Below the pieces are notes generated by a model. It did no database searches. It worked only from the letters and a program-made list of their open reading frames with translations, and was not told the origin of the DNA. From assembly GCA_958429225.1 (NCBI GenBank), contig CAUAJB010000038.1, forward strand, positions 1 through 19,720: a stretch of 19,720 nt of DNA, read 5' to 3'. Both the position numbers and the translations under genes were made by a program. This DNA comes from an uncultured Collinsella sp. (GTDB lineage: Bacteria; Actinomycetota; Coriobacteriia; Coriobacteriales; Coriobacteriaceae). This document shows positions 1-8,640 of this stretch, one piece after another. The stretch's first letter is position 1. Each line of letters opens with the position of its first letter.

Positions 1-97
1 CGTAGGGGAGCCCATCGTGGGAGCCATCAGCTCCGCCGAGCAGCGCGCAGCACTCAACAAACTTATCGACCAGGCGATTGCGAATAGCGAGCAGTAA
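1..97 (+). CDS. 3' end of an unidentified gene, possibly thioredoxin-like
   Basis: Only the last 31 codons are in the window, in the frame beginning at position 2 and ending in TAA at 95-97. The visible tail contains GEPIVGAISSAEQ followed by an amphipathic helix (LNKLIDQAIANSEQ). A Gly-Glu-Pro turn, a short strand with a VGA-type motif and a terminal helix resemble the C-terminus of thioredoxins, but the fragment is too short to prove it and the active-site region lies outside the window. A strong intrinsic terminator follows about 80 bp downstream. That an open gene ends here is fairly secure; the family is a guess. Confidence 0.6.
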   Translation, partial: VGEPIVGAISSAEQRAALNKLIDQAIANSEQ

Positions 98-177
98 AAA
101 AACACGTAAAGCATCGCGAGGATCGTGTGTCGCTGTGCGGAGTAGTCCGCTGCCTTTCAAGATAATCTCCACCATAT

Positions 178-204
178 AGAGGCCCCACTTGGGGCCTCTT
201 TTTT
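178..204 (+). terminator. Strong intrinsic terminator
   Basis: A perfect 9-bp stem (AGAGGCCCC / GGGGCCTCT) closes a four-base ACTT loop and runs directly into six T residues. This is a textbook Rho-independent terminator for the gene ending at 97. A smaller hairpin (GCGGA-GTAG-TCCGC, 137-150) precedes it. The interval from 205 to the exporter start at 352 holds its upstream region; I see no convincing -35/-10 pair there. Confidence 0.9.
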
Positions 205-351
205 GGGCGCCGTCCCGTTCGTTTTTTGGCGCGGTTCCCTACATTCCTCACTGGTGTCGGTGAAAAATGGGGATAGAGTAGGACAAACGCGTCGAATACG
301 AACGGCGGGGGAGAGTGGGCGAGTGCGCCCGCGTGGGAGAGGTTGCCGTCC

Positions 352-3604
<3,253 letters not shown>

Positions 3605-3606
<2 letters not shown>

Positions 3607-3637
3607 TGTGACAAAGGGACAGTTCCTTTGTCACATT
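3605..3637. repeat. REP-like short palindrome, copy 1
   Basis: A perfect 13-bp inverted repeat (AATGTGACAAAGG / CCTTTGTCACATT) surrounds a 7-base loop GACAGTT and begins inside the exporter stop codon. The centre reads GGGACAGTTCCTTT, a core that recurs in variant form at 5458, 6472 and 16543. There is no T-tract, so it is not a classical terminator, although a hairpin this stable could protect the transcript's 3' end. Palindromes of this style are typical of REP sequences mobilised by RAYT (IS200-like) transposases; none is encoded in this window. Confidence 0.8.
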
Positions 3638-3653
3638 GAGCGGCTTGTGAATT

Positions 3654-3835
3654 CGAGGTCTAATACTTTTCCGACAAGTGAACGAGTCAAAATGGACCCC
3701 TGAAGTATCGACACTTTTGAGATGCAATTTCCTGCGGTTTTGATCGTTGAATCCTGCGGTTTTGGCGTCAGAAAATGTCGATGCTTCGGGGGTTCAAAAA
3801 CGGTCGTTCACTTCTCGGAAAAGTATTAGACCTCG
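3654..3835 (+). repeat. 182-bp palindromic element, copy 1
   Basis: The outer 21 bp (3654-3674 and 3815-3835) are exact reverse complements. Pairing continues after one mismatch through AAGTGAACGA, and imperfectly through an inner arm (GGACCCCTGAAG against a CTTCGGGGGTTC), giving arms of about 67 bp. The central loop carries two direct copies of TCCTGCGGTTTTG (3730-3742 and 3752-3764) with a period of 22 bp. A homologous element of identical length lies at 5190-5371 in the opposite orientation. I see no coding capacity. It occupies the space between the convergent exporter and membrane-protein genes. It could be a non-autonomous mobile element or a structured RNA. Confidence 0.88.
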
Positions 3836-3878
3836 AGATATAGACGGCGTTTGCGAGCAGAAATCAGAACGTACGCTT

Positions 3879-5012
3879 CTAGCTCTTCTTTGCAGAGAGC
3901 ATGAGCCTAATTTCCGGATGGGTGTATTCGTCGAATTCTTCCTTGGGCTCGGTGTCAAAGGCGTAGTACGACTTGATGGATTCGTCCTCTGTCTTGATGC
4001 TGATTTCCTCGTATAAGGATCCGGCTAAAAATGCCTGTTTAAATTCATCCGAAAGGCTGCATGGCGTGAGGAGGCCCGGCGTGGCAACGGAAATGTCCAA
4101 CCCGTTGAGCGGGGCGCAGAGCGTCGCGATATCCTGCTCGGCGCGGGCGAGGCTGTCTGCAAGGCTTGCCTCGGGGTCGATCTGACTGGTGTAATCGACG
4201 TCCGTGAGCATGCCATCTGCATCGAAAGAAAGGTAGACATAGGCTGCTTGAGCGCCGAGGTCATTATCGCGCAGATAGCCGATAATGCGATAGCCATAGT
4301 CGTGATACGACTCGTATGGGTCGTCTGCCGCGACGCGTTCGCACACGGGCTCCAGGGCATCTTGCGCGATGGCGAGCTGCTCGGCGGCTGCAGCTTTTCT
4401 TGTCTGAAGCTCGTTATTTCCCTGGACAAACTGCGGGATGTAGACGCCAAGCAGCACAATGGCGGGCAACACCGAGAGAGCTATGATCTGCTTCTTGACG
4501 TTTGGAATCGTCACGCCGTATGCGTTTGCCATGGCCTCGGCATTGCTCGAGGTCTCGGCCAGCACGTCTGCCGCCGTGGCGACTGCCCCTACGGCGCTGG
4601 CAACCTCGGCGGCACCGCCCAGGTTGCGCGCGAGATCGTTATCGCTGTTCTTGAGCAGGCGGCCGGCAGCTTGCGTGGCAAGCACGCCGGCGACCTCCGC
4701 GGAATGGTCCTTGTTGGTCTGGGCCACCGCAAGCCTGCTCTGCAGTTCCTTCCACTGTTTGCCCTGCATTCCAAAGCGCGGCGCAAGAGCGCAATAGCAA
4801 AAGATGGCGAGTTCGATTACGGTGAGTGCGATGGCGGTATATATGCCCGCGGGTTGGAATTCCTTTTGGTGAAACGCGATATCGTTGATCATTTGGAGTG
4901 GCAACATCAACAGGCATGCTACGAACGACATGACGAGTGCGGTCGCTGCGATTTTGGGGTATGTGCAGTACCGCTGGATACGTTTCTTTTCTTGCTTGGT
5001 GAGCTGCTGCAT
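3879..5012 (-). CDS. Membrane protein of unknown function between palindromic repeats
   Basis: 377 residues from the ATG at 5012; I do not recognise the family. Two hydrophobic segments lie near the N-terminus (about 20-42 and 56-78), then a cytoplasmic stretch with an Ala/Gly-rich helix (about 133-152), a third membrane segment (about 174-194), and a C-terminal domain of about 180 residues rich in Asp, Glu and Tyr. A basic N-terminus (KKRIQR) suggests it starts inside, which would place the C-terminal domain outside the membrane. Start choice is uncertain: the ATG has GAGG four bases upstream, whereas a GTG at 5054 would add 14 residues and lies 7 bases after a TATACT -10 box, compatible with leaderless translation. 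The gene is flanked by the two 182-bp palindromes and runs convergent to the exporter and divergent from dus. It has no obvious operon partner. Confidence 0.8.
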   Translation of the reverse strand: MQQLTKQEKKRIQRYCTYPKIAATALVMSFVACLLMLPLQMINDIAFHQKEFQPAGIYTAIALTVIELAIFCYCALAPRFGMQGKQWKELQSRLAVAQTNKDHSAEVAGVLATQAAGRLLKNSDNDLARNLGGAAEVASAVGAVATAADVLAETSSNAEAMANAYGVTIPNVKKQIIALSVLPAIVLLGVYIPQFVQGNNELQTRKAAAAEQLAIAQDALEPVCERVAADDPYESYHDYGYRIIGYLRDNDLGAQAAYVYLSFDADGMLTDVDYTSQIDPEASLADSLARAEQDIATLCAPLNGLDISVATPGLLTPCSLSDEFKQAFLAGSLYEEISIKTEDESIKSYYAFDTEPKEEFDEYTHPEIRLMLSAKKS

Positions 5013-5061
5013 GGGGCCTCGACTCTTATCGTTTTTCGGGGGCGATGTGCACACGCTCTTG

Positions 5062-5067
5062 AGTATA
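5062..5067 (-). promoter_or_regulatory. Candidate -10 box for the unknown membrane protein
   Basis: On the minus strand the sequence TATACT lies 7 bases before the GTG at 5054 and about 50 bases before the preferred ATG at 5012. No good -35 hexamer is found at 16-18 bp. Slightly further upstream a 7-bp inverted repeat, CAACAGC-GT-GCTGTTG (5105-5120), could be a regulator site. The assignment rests on the hexamer match and position only. Confidence 0.3.
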
Positions 5068-5189
5068 GATGAGTGGAGGATGTCTGTTGTTCATACATAG
5101 CGGTCAACAGCGTGCTGTTGGTGATCGTTTGATCGCGAACGTCGTCTTTTGGAGCATGAAGCCGCTGCCGATGCCCACAAACAGCAAAT

Positions 5190-5371
5190 CGAAGGTGAAT
5201 GGTTTCCCGAGAAGTGAACGACCTAATTTGGACCCCTGAAGCACCCACATTTTTCGACGCTAAAACCGCAGGATTTGAGTGATAAAACCGCAGGAATTGG
5301 CCTTCCAAAAGTGTCGATGCATCGAGGGTCCGATTTCACTCGTTCACTTCGCGGAAAACCATTCACCTTCG
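5190..5371 (-). repeat. 182-bp palindromic element, copy 2
   Basis: This has the same length as copy 1 (3654-3835) and is inverted relative to it: the core carries AAAACCGCAGGA twice (5262-5273 and 5284-5295), again with a 22-bp period. The outer arms (5190-5221 and 5340-5371) pair over 32 bp with two mismatches. The outermost arm sequence differs from copy 1 at six positions, yet each change is matched in the opposite arm. The inner GAAGTGAACGA and GGACCCCTGAAG segments and the GTCGATGC motif are shared with copy 1. It lies between the divergent membrane-protein and dus genes. The stretch 5013-5510 has no gene; it holds this element, candidate promoters and the second REP-like palindrome. 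Confidence 0.88.
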
Positions 5372-5424
5372 TTGCATGAGGCGCCGGATGGAAGGGTGAT
5401 TATCGTCAAGCTGCTGCCTCTGCC

Positions 5425-5454
5425 TTGTGAATCATCTGGAGCACAAGGCATAAT
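5425..5454 (+). promoter_or_regulatory. Candidate promoter for dus
   Basis: TTGTGA (5425-5430) and CATAAT (5449-5454) are separated by 18 bp, giving four and five matches to the sigma-70-type consensus. Transcription would start near 5461, inside the left arm of the REP-like palindrome at 5458-5486. The dus leader of about 50 bases would therefore begin with that hairpin. Confidence 0.45.
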
Positions 5455-5457
5455 GCA

Positions 5458-5486
5458 TGTAACAAGGGGGCGGTTCCTTTGTCACA
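5458..5486. repeat. REP-like short palindrome, copy 2
   Basis: An imperfect inverted repeat: TGTAACAAGG on the left against CCTTTGTCACA on the right, with centre GGGGGCGGTT. The right arm is identical over 11 bases to the right arm of the copy at 3605-3637. It lies 24 bases upstream of the dus start codon and probably inside the dus leader. Confidence 0.65.
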
Positions 5487-5510
5487 TCCGTTGATATGAG
5501 AGAAGAGTAG

Positions 5511-6464
5511 ATGATTCTTTCGCTTGCCCCTATGGAGGGGATTACCGGGCATGTGTTCCGTCGCGTGCATGCGGAGTGCTTCGGTGCGCTCGACTGCTAT
5601 TACACGCCGTTTTTGCCGCCGCCGCGGGTGGGCAACCGCTTTGGCGGCAAGGCGTTTAAGGAGATCGATCCTGCCAATAACCAGGGGCTCGACGTGGTGC
5701 CTCAGTTGATGTCCAAGAACGCGGACGAGTTTGTGTGGGCGGCACAGGTGCTCGCCGACATGGGCTATCGCGAGGTCAATCTCAACCTGGGTTGCCCCTC
5801 GGGAACAGTTGTCGCCAAGGGCAAGGGCTCGGGTTTCTTGCGCAATCTCGACGAGCTCGAGGTGTTCTTGAACGATGTGTGCGAACGTTCGCCGTTGCCG
5901 GTGTCGGTAAAAACCAGGCTGGGGCTGGAGAGCGACGACGAATACGAGCGCGTGCTCGACCTTTACTGCCGCATGCCGCTGGCCGAGCTAATCGTGCATC
6001 CGCGCGTGCAAAAGGATCGTTACACGGGCTCGCCGCGCAAAGCGTTTTACGGCGAGACGCTGGAGCGGGCACCGTTTCCGGTGGCATACAACGGCGACAT
6101 CTTTGATCTTGAGGATATGGATGCGCTGGTGGAGGCCTATCCCGGTACACGCCATGTGATGCTGGGGCGTGGCCTGCTCGCGAACCCCGCTCTGGCTCGC
6201 ATGGTCAAGGGCGGCCCTGCTGCCACGGATGCTGAGCTGCAGCGCTTCCACGACACGCTGTTTGCGGCATATGCAGAAGAGATTGGCGGCAACGCGGTCT
6301 TTCGCATGAAGGAGTGGTGGTTCTACGCCAAATGCGCCTTCGCCGATCCCGCTACCGTTCACAAGCTCGTACGTAAGACTAAAAAGGTCGACGAATACCG
6401 CGCCGCCGTCGATCGCGTCTTTCGCGAGCAGCCACTTGCACCCATAGCCCGCTTCCACGGCTAG
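5511..6464 (+). CDS. dus: tRNA-dihydrouridine synthase
   Basis: 317 residues, full length for the family. These FMN enzymes reduce uridine to dihydrouridine in tRNA loops using NAD(P)H. The TIM-barrel hallmarks are visible in order: APMEGITG at the N-terminus (6-13), PQLMSKN (64-70), the active-site NLNLGCPSG with catalytic C95 acting as general acid, VKTRLGLE, HPRVQKDRYTGSP, the FMN-phosphate-binding YNGDIF, and GRGLLANPAL. The ATG at 5511 is preceded by an A/G-rich ribosome-binding stretch (GAGAGAAGAG, 5498-5507). The subfamily (DusA, B or C type) cannot be fixed by eye, so the target uridine is not assigned. It stands alone on this strand, with a REP-like hairpin in front and another 7 bp behind. 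Confidence 0.93.
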   Translation: MILSLAPMEGITGHVFRRVHAECFGALDCYYTPFLPPPRVGNRFGGKAFKEIDPANNQGLDVVPQLMSKNADEFVWAAQVLADMGYREVNLNLGCPSGTVVAKGKGSGFLRNLDELEVFLNDVCERSPLPVSVKTRLGLESDDEYERVLDLYCRMPLAELIVHPRVQKDRYTGSPRKAFYGETLERAPFPVAYNGDIFDLEDMDALVEAYPGTRHVMLGRGLLANPALARMVKGGPAATDAELQRFHDTLFAAYAEEIGGNAVFRMKEWWFYAKCAFADPATVHKLVRKTKKVDEYRAAVDRVFREQPLAPIARFHG

Positions 6465-6471
6465 TTGGTCG

Positions 6472-6515
6472 TTGGGGACGTTCTTTAACGACTAGTCATT
6501 TAAGAACGTCCCCAA
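6472..6515. repeat. REP-like palindrome, copy 3, possible bidirectional terminator
   Basis: TTGGGGACGTTCTTTAA (6472-6488) pairs with TTAAGAACGTCCCCAA (6500-6515) with a single bulged T; the loop contains the small palindrome GACTAGTC. It lies between the convergent dus and glutaredoxin genes, 7 and 13 bp from their stop codons, so it is well placed to end both transcripts, although it has no T-run. The GGGGACGTTCTTT core is a variant of the core in the other three copies. Confidence 0.7.
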
Positions 6516-6528
6516 TGGCTGTGTTGCA

Positions 6529-6774
6529 CTAGAGCAGGTTCTCCTGTGCCCACGCGATGATGTCGCTCGATTCGTAGAGTGGTTTGCCGTCGATGAACAG
6601 GCAGGGAACCTGGCGTTTTCCGCCGACGGCGATGAGTGTCTGCTCGGCTTCGGTATCGGTCGAGATATTGCGTTCGGGAATGGTCACGCTGCTATCGGCC
6701 AAAAAGCGCTTGACCTTTATGCAATACGGGCAGCCGGTCATAACGTACAGCGTGAGCTCATGATTAGTAGCCAT
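6529..6774 (-). CDS. Glutaredoxin
   Basis: 81 residues, the normal size of a classical glutaredoxin, a small thioredoxin-fold protein that reduces disulfides or glutathione-mixed disulfides. It shows the dithiol active site CPYC in a MTGCPYCIKVKRFL context, the cis-proline loop QVPCLFIDG, and a C-terminal YESSDIIAWA helix matching the usual substrate-binding end of the fold. The ATG at 6774 is chosen because GGAGA lies a few bases upstream. It follows the XRE/TipAS regulator gene on the same strand after 51 bp with no terminator between them, so the two are probably one transcript. The electron donor cannot be told from sequence; many Gram-positive anaerobes use other low-molecular-weight thiols or thioredoxin reductase. 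Confidence 0.9.
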   Translation of the reverse strand: MATNHELTLYVMTGCPYCIKVKRFLADSSVTIPERNISTDTEAEQTLIAVGGKRQVPCLFIDGKPLYESSDIIAWAQENLL

Positions 6775-6825
6775 GGGTCTCCAATCGGTTGAGGTTTCGA
6801 TTGAAATACCCAAAGCCGCCGCGGT

Positions 6826-7653
6826 CTATGCACGCGCCAAAGACGACTCGATGGCCTGGACCAGAAACGCCGTAGCTCCGGTGCCGCAGGGCTTGTCGTA
6901 GTAGTCGATAAAGCGCTGGTCGGCAAGATAGCCGTGGGCGAGGCCCAGGTACGCTTCGTTCTGGGGTTCGCGTCCCCAGTTGAGACCAATCCAACGACGA
7001 TGCATCGCGACAAGCTTGCGAGCCTCGCTTCCATTCGCATCGCCATCGCCCATGGCAATCGAGAGTTGGCCCAGAATAGCGCGTTCAAGTTCCTTCATGT
7101 CGTTCCATGTCTCGGGGTCCATGTCCAGCAGTGCTTCGTTTGCTGCGTCGATCGCCTCGTCGCCGTAGCGCTTCCGAGCCTCGGCGCCGTAGCGCTCCTC
7201 GTTTTCCTGCACGGTGCGCCAGCGCTCCAGTTGCGGCAGGACGGCGCCCATGAGCGAGACGGCTTCGTCGAGCGACATGCCGGTGTTTTGCGCCAGCCGC
7301 GGAGCGCAATCCTCGATCATCGCCTCCATGGTGGTGTCGTAGGTGTACTTGCCGTGGTCGTAGCACCACTTGCAGTAATGGTCGGTCGTGGCGCCCGTGG
7401 CATCGGTGCCGCAGTCGTCGGGCGTGAGTATCATGCCGCAGCTCTGGCAATAATGCTCGGGCATTTCGAGCAGGTGGGACAGTGGCTCGCCGGTTACGGC
7501 GGCAATGAGCTTCATCATGTCGATGCCCGGGGTGACCTCGTCGCGCTCCCAACGGCTGACGGCTTGGCGTGTGACGAAGAGCTTGGCGGCGAGCTGCTCC
7601 TGGGTAAGGTGATGGGCGCGACGAACGGCAATGAGCTTTTCTGCAAAGGCCAT
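6826..7653 (-). CDS. XRE / zinc-ribbon / TipAS transcriptional regulator
   Basis: 275 residues made of three parts. Residues 6-58 are an XRE-type helix-turn-helix (LTQEQLAAKLFVTRQAVSRW). Residues about 67-146 match the putative zinc ribbon (PF12674 type), with CxxC pairs C69/C72 and C94/C97, the GKYTYDTTMEAMIE stretch and a terminal LERW. Residues about 150-272 resemble a TipAS ligand-binding domain (HRRWIGLNW, YLGLAHGYLADQRFIDYYD, TAFLVQAIE). TipAS domains bind hydrophobic or thiopeptide-like drugs and usually sit behind a MerR-type DNA-binding domain; here the DNA-binding part is XRE. An AAGGAG ribosome site precedes the ATG, and a good promoter and an inverted repeat lie just upstream, so autoregulation is plausible. 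Glutaredoxin is the downstream partner. The domain calls are by motif, not by search. Confidence 0.88.
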   Translation of the reverse strand: MAFAEKLIAVRRAHHLTQEQLAAKLFVTRQAVSRWERDEVTPGIDMMKLIAAVTGEPLSHLLEMPEHYCQSCGMILTPDDCGTDATGATTDHYCKWCYDHGKYTYDTTMEAMIEDCAPRLAQNTGMSLDEAVSLMGAVLPQLERWRTVQENEERYGAEARKRYGDEAIDAANEALLDMDPETWNDMKELERAILGQLSIAMGDGDANGSEARKLVAMHRRWIGLNWGREPQNEAYLGLAHGYLADQRFIDYYDKPCGTGATAFLVQAIESSLARA

Positions 7654-7683
7654 AGCGGCTCCTTTCTGCTGGTTGATGGCTTA

Positions 7684-7712
7684 AGCATACGCGGCGGCAG
7701 GCGCCCTTCCAA
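7684..7712 (-). promoter_or_regulatory. Promoter of the TipAS regulator-glutaredoxin operon
   Basis: On the minus strand TTGGAA (7707-7712) and TATGCT (7684-7689) are separated by exactly 17 bp. Transcription would start near 7677, giving a leader of about 24 bases that contains the AAGGAG ribosome site and the ATG at 7653. Confidence 0.55.
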
Positions 7713-7727
7713 GCAACCGTTGGTTGC
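7713..7727. promoter_or_regulatory. Candidate operator next to the -35 box
   Basis: The inverted repeat GCAACC-GTT-GGTTGC directly abuts the -35 hexamer of the minus-strand promoter, in the intergenic space shared with trmO. Position and dyad symmetry fit a binding site for the XRE-type regulator encoded just downstream. Binding is inferred. Confidence 0.38.
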
Positions 7728-7781
7728 ACGACAGGAGTCCACGGCGAAGAATTGCGCGCAACGCCCCACGCCTCCATGCCG

Positions 7782-7787
7782 TACAAT
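7782..7787 (+). promoter_or_regulatory. -10 box of trmO, suggesting a leaderless transcript
   Basis: TACAAT is followed by seven bases and then the ATG at 7795. This spacing puts the expected transcription start on the start codon. No Shine-Dalgarno sequence is visible upstream of 7795. A second in-frame ATG at 7786 overlaps the box itself. No good -35 is seen. Confidence 0.4.
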
Positions 7788-7794
7788 GACCGGC

Positions 7795-8532
7795 ATGGAA
7801 CCTATTGCACACATACATACCGACCTGCCGCAGAAGTTCGGCATTCCGCGCAACAGCTTTTTGGCGCCTCATCTGCAGGGACGCATCGTTTTTGAGCCGG
7901 AATTTGCCTCCAATGCAGCGGTTGAGGGTCTGGACTCCTTCTCTCACCTGTGGCTGCTGTGGCGCTTCGAAAACGGAACGCCCGGCGGCACGGCTAAGGA
8001 CATAGCCGCCGATGCCAAAACGCAGGACAGGTCCGGTACCAACGCAAAATGGTCGAAGACCGTGCGTCCGCCGCGCCTGGGTGGAGCCGAGCGTGTGGGC
8101 GTCTTTGCCACGCGCAGCCCGTTTCGCCCGAACCCCATTGGCCTTTCGTGCGTCAAGCTCGATCGTGTCGAGCTCACCGACGATGGCCCCATCATCTATG
8201 TGCTGGGGGCCGATCTGCGCGACGGCACGCCCATCTACGACATTAAGCCCTACATTCCGTTTGCGGACTGCCACTCGGATGCGACCGGCGGCTGGATCGA
8301 GGATGCTCCGTGGCAAGAGCTCGATGTTAAGTTTCCGCAAGCACTGCAGGATATGGTCCCGCCCGCAAAGCTCCCCGGCTTGGTCGAGGTTCTACGCCAA
8401 GATCCGCGCCGCGCGGGCAGCAAGCACGAACCAAACCGCGTCTACCATCTGACCTACGCCGGGCTCGACATATCGTTTACGGTCGACGAAACCCAGCTAA
8501 CCGTAGTCGCCGTCAACGACGCGCAAGACTAA
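7795..8532 (+). CDS. trmO: tRNA (N6-threonylcarbamoyladenosine37-N6)-methyltransferase TrmO
   Basis: 245 residues, close to the E. coli protein (about 235). TrmO methylates N6 of t6A37 in ANN-decoding tRNAs, using S-adenosylmethionine bound in an unusual beta-barrel fold (UPF0066/TsaA family). The family signature VGVFATRSPFRPNPIGLSCV is intact. The N-terminal FGIPRNSFLAP, the GLDSFSHLWLLWRF segment, IYDIKPYIPFAD and a TrmO-type C-terminal extension are also present. The open frame extends far upstream, but that part overlaps the oppositely oriented regulator, so the start is placed at the ATG at 7795 (alternative 7786, three residues longer). There is no clear ribosome site and a TACAAT box lies seven bases upstream, consistent with leaderless translation. 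It is transcribed divergently from the TipAS regulator. Confidence 0.92.
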   Translation: MEPIAHIHTDLPQKFGIPRNSFLAPHLQGRIVFEPEFASNAAVEGLDSFSHLWLLWRFENGTPGGTAKDIAADAKTQDRSGTNAKWSKTVRPPRLGGAERVGVFATRSPFRPNPIGLSCVKLDRVELTDDGPIIYVLGADLRDGTPIYDIKPYIPFADCHSDATGGWIEDAPWQELDVKFPQALQDMVPPAKLPGLVEVLRQDPRRAGSKHEPNRVYHLTYAGLDISFTVDETQLTVVAVNDAQD

Positions 8533-8640
8533 CCATCCGTCCGTATCCGTCAAAAACAACGCCAAACCCCATGCCAAAACCGCCCACGCTGGTGGACAAT
8601 AACGCCTATCGAAACAGTCTACTTTGCATGGGAGCTCAGC

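Noticed and set aside
3730..3764. CRISPR-like direct repeats
   Set aside because: Only two 13-bp units 22 bp apart, far below repeat and spacer sizes, and no cas genes.
3654..3835. Retron-like msr-msd RNA, suggested by paired outer arms
   Set aside because: No reverse transcriptase is encoded in the window, and the two-copy inverted arrangement does not fit a retron locus.
4248..5072. Open frame on the plus strand opposite the unknown membrane protein
   Set aside because: The minus-strand product has coherent membrane segments and a promoter-like box. The plus-strand translation is Cys/His/Arg-rich and has no ribosome site.
3654..5371. Inverted-repeat-flanked gene as an insertion sequence
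   Set aside because: The enclosed protein is a membrane protein with no transposase motif, and each flank is itself a complete palindrome rather than a simple terminal repeat. I saw no target duplication.
6934..7794. Upstream extension of the trmO reading frame by almost 290 codons
   Set aside because: It overlaps the regulator gene on the other strand, and family similarity begins only at the Met at 7795.
8593..8625. TGGACA/TACTTT promoter for the aminotransferase
   Set aside because: The 21-bp spacing is outside the usual range and no better pair was found.
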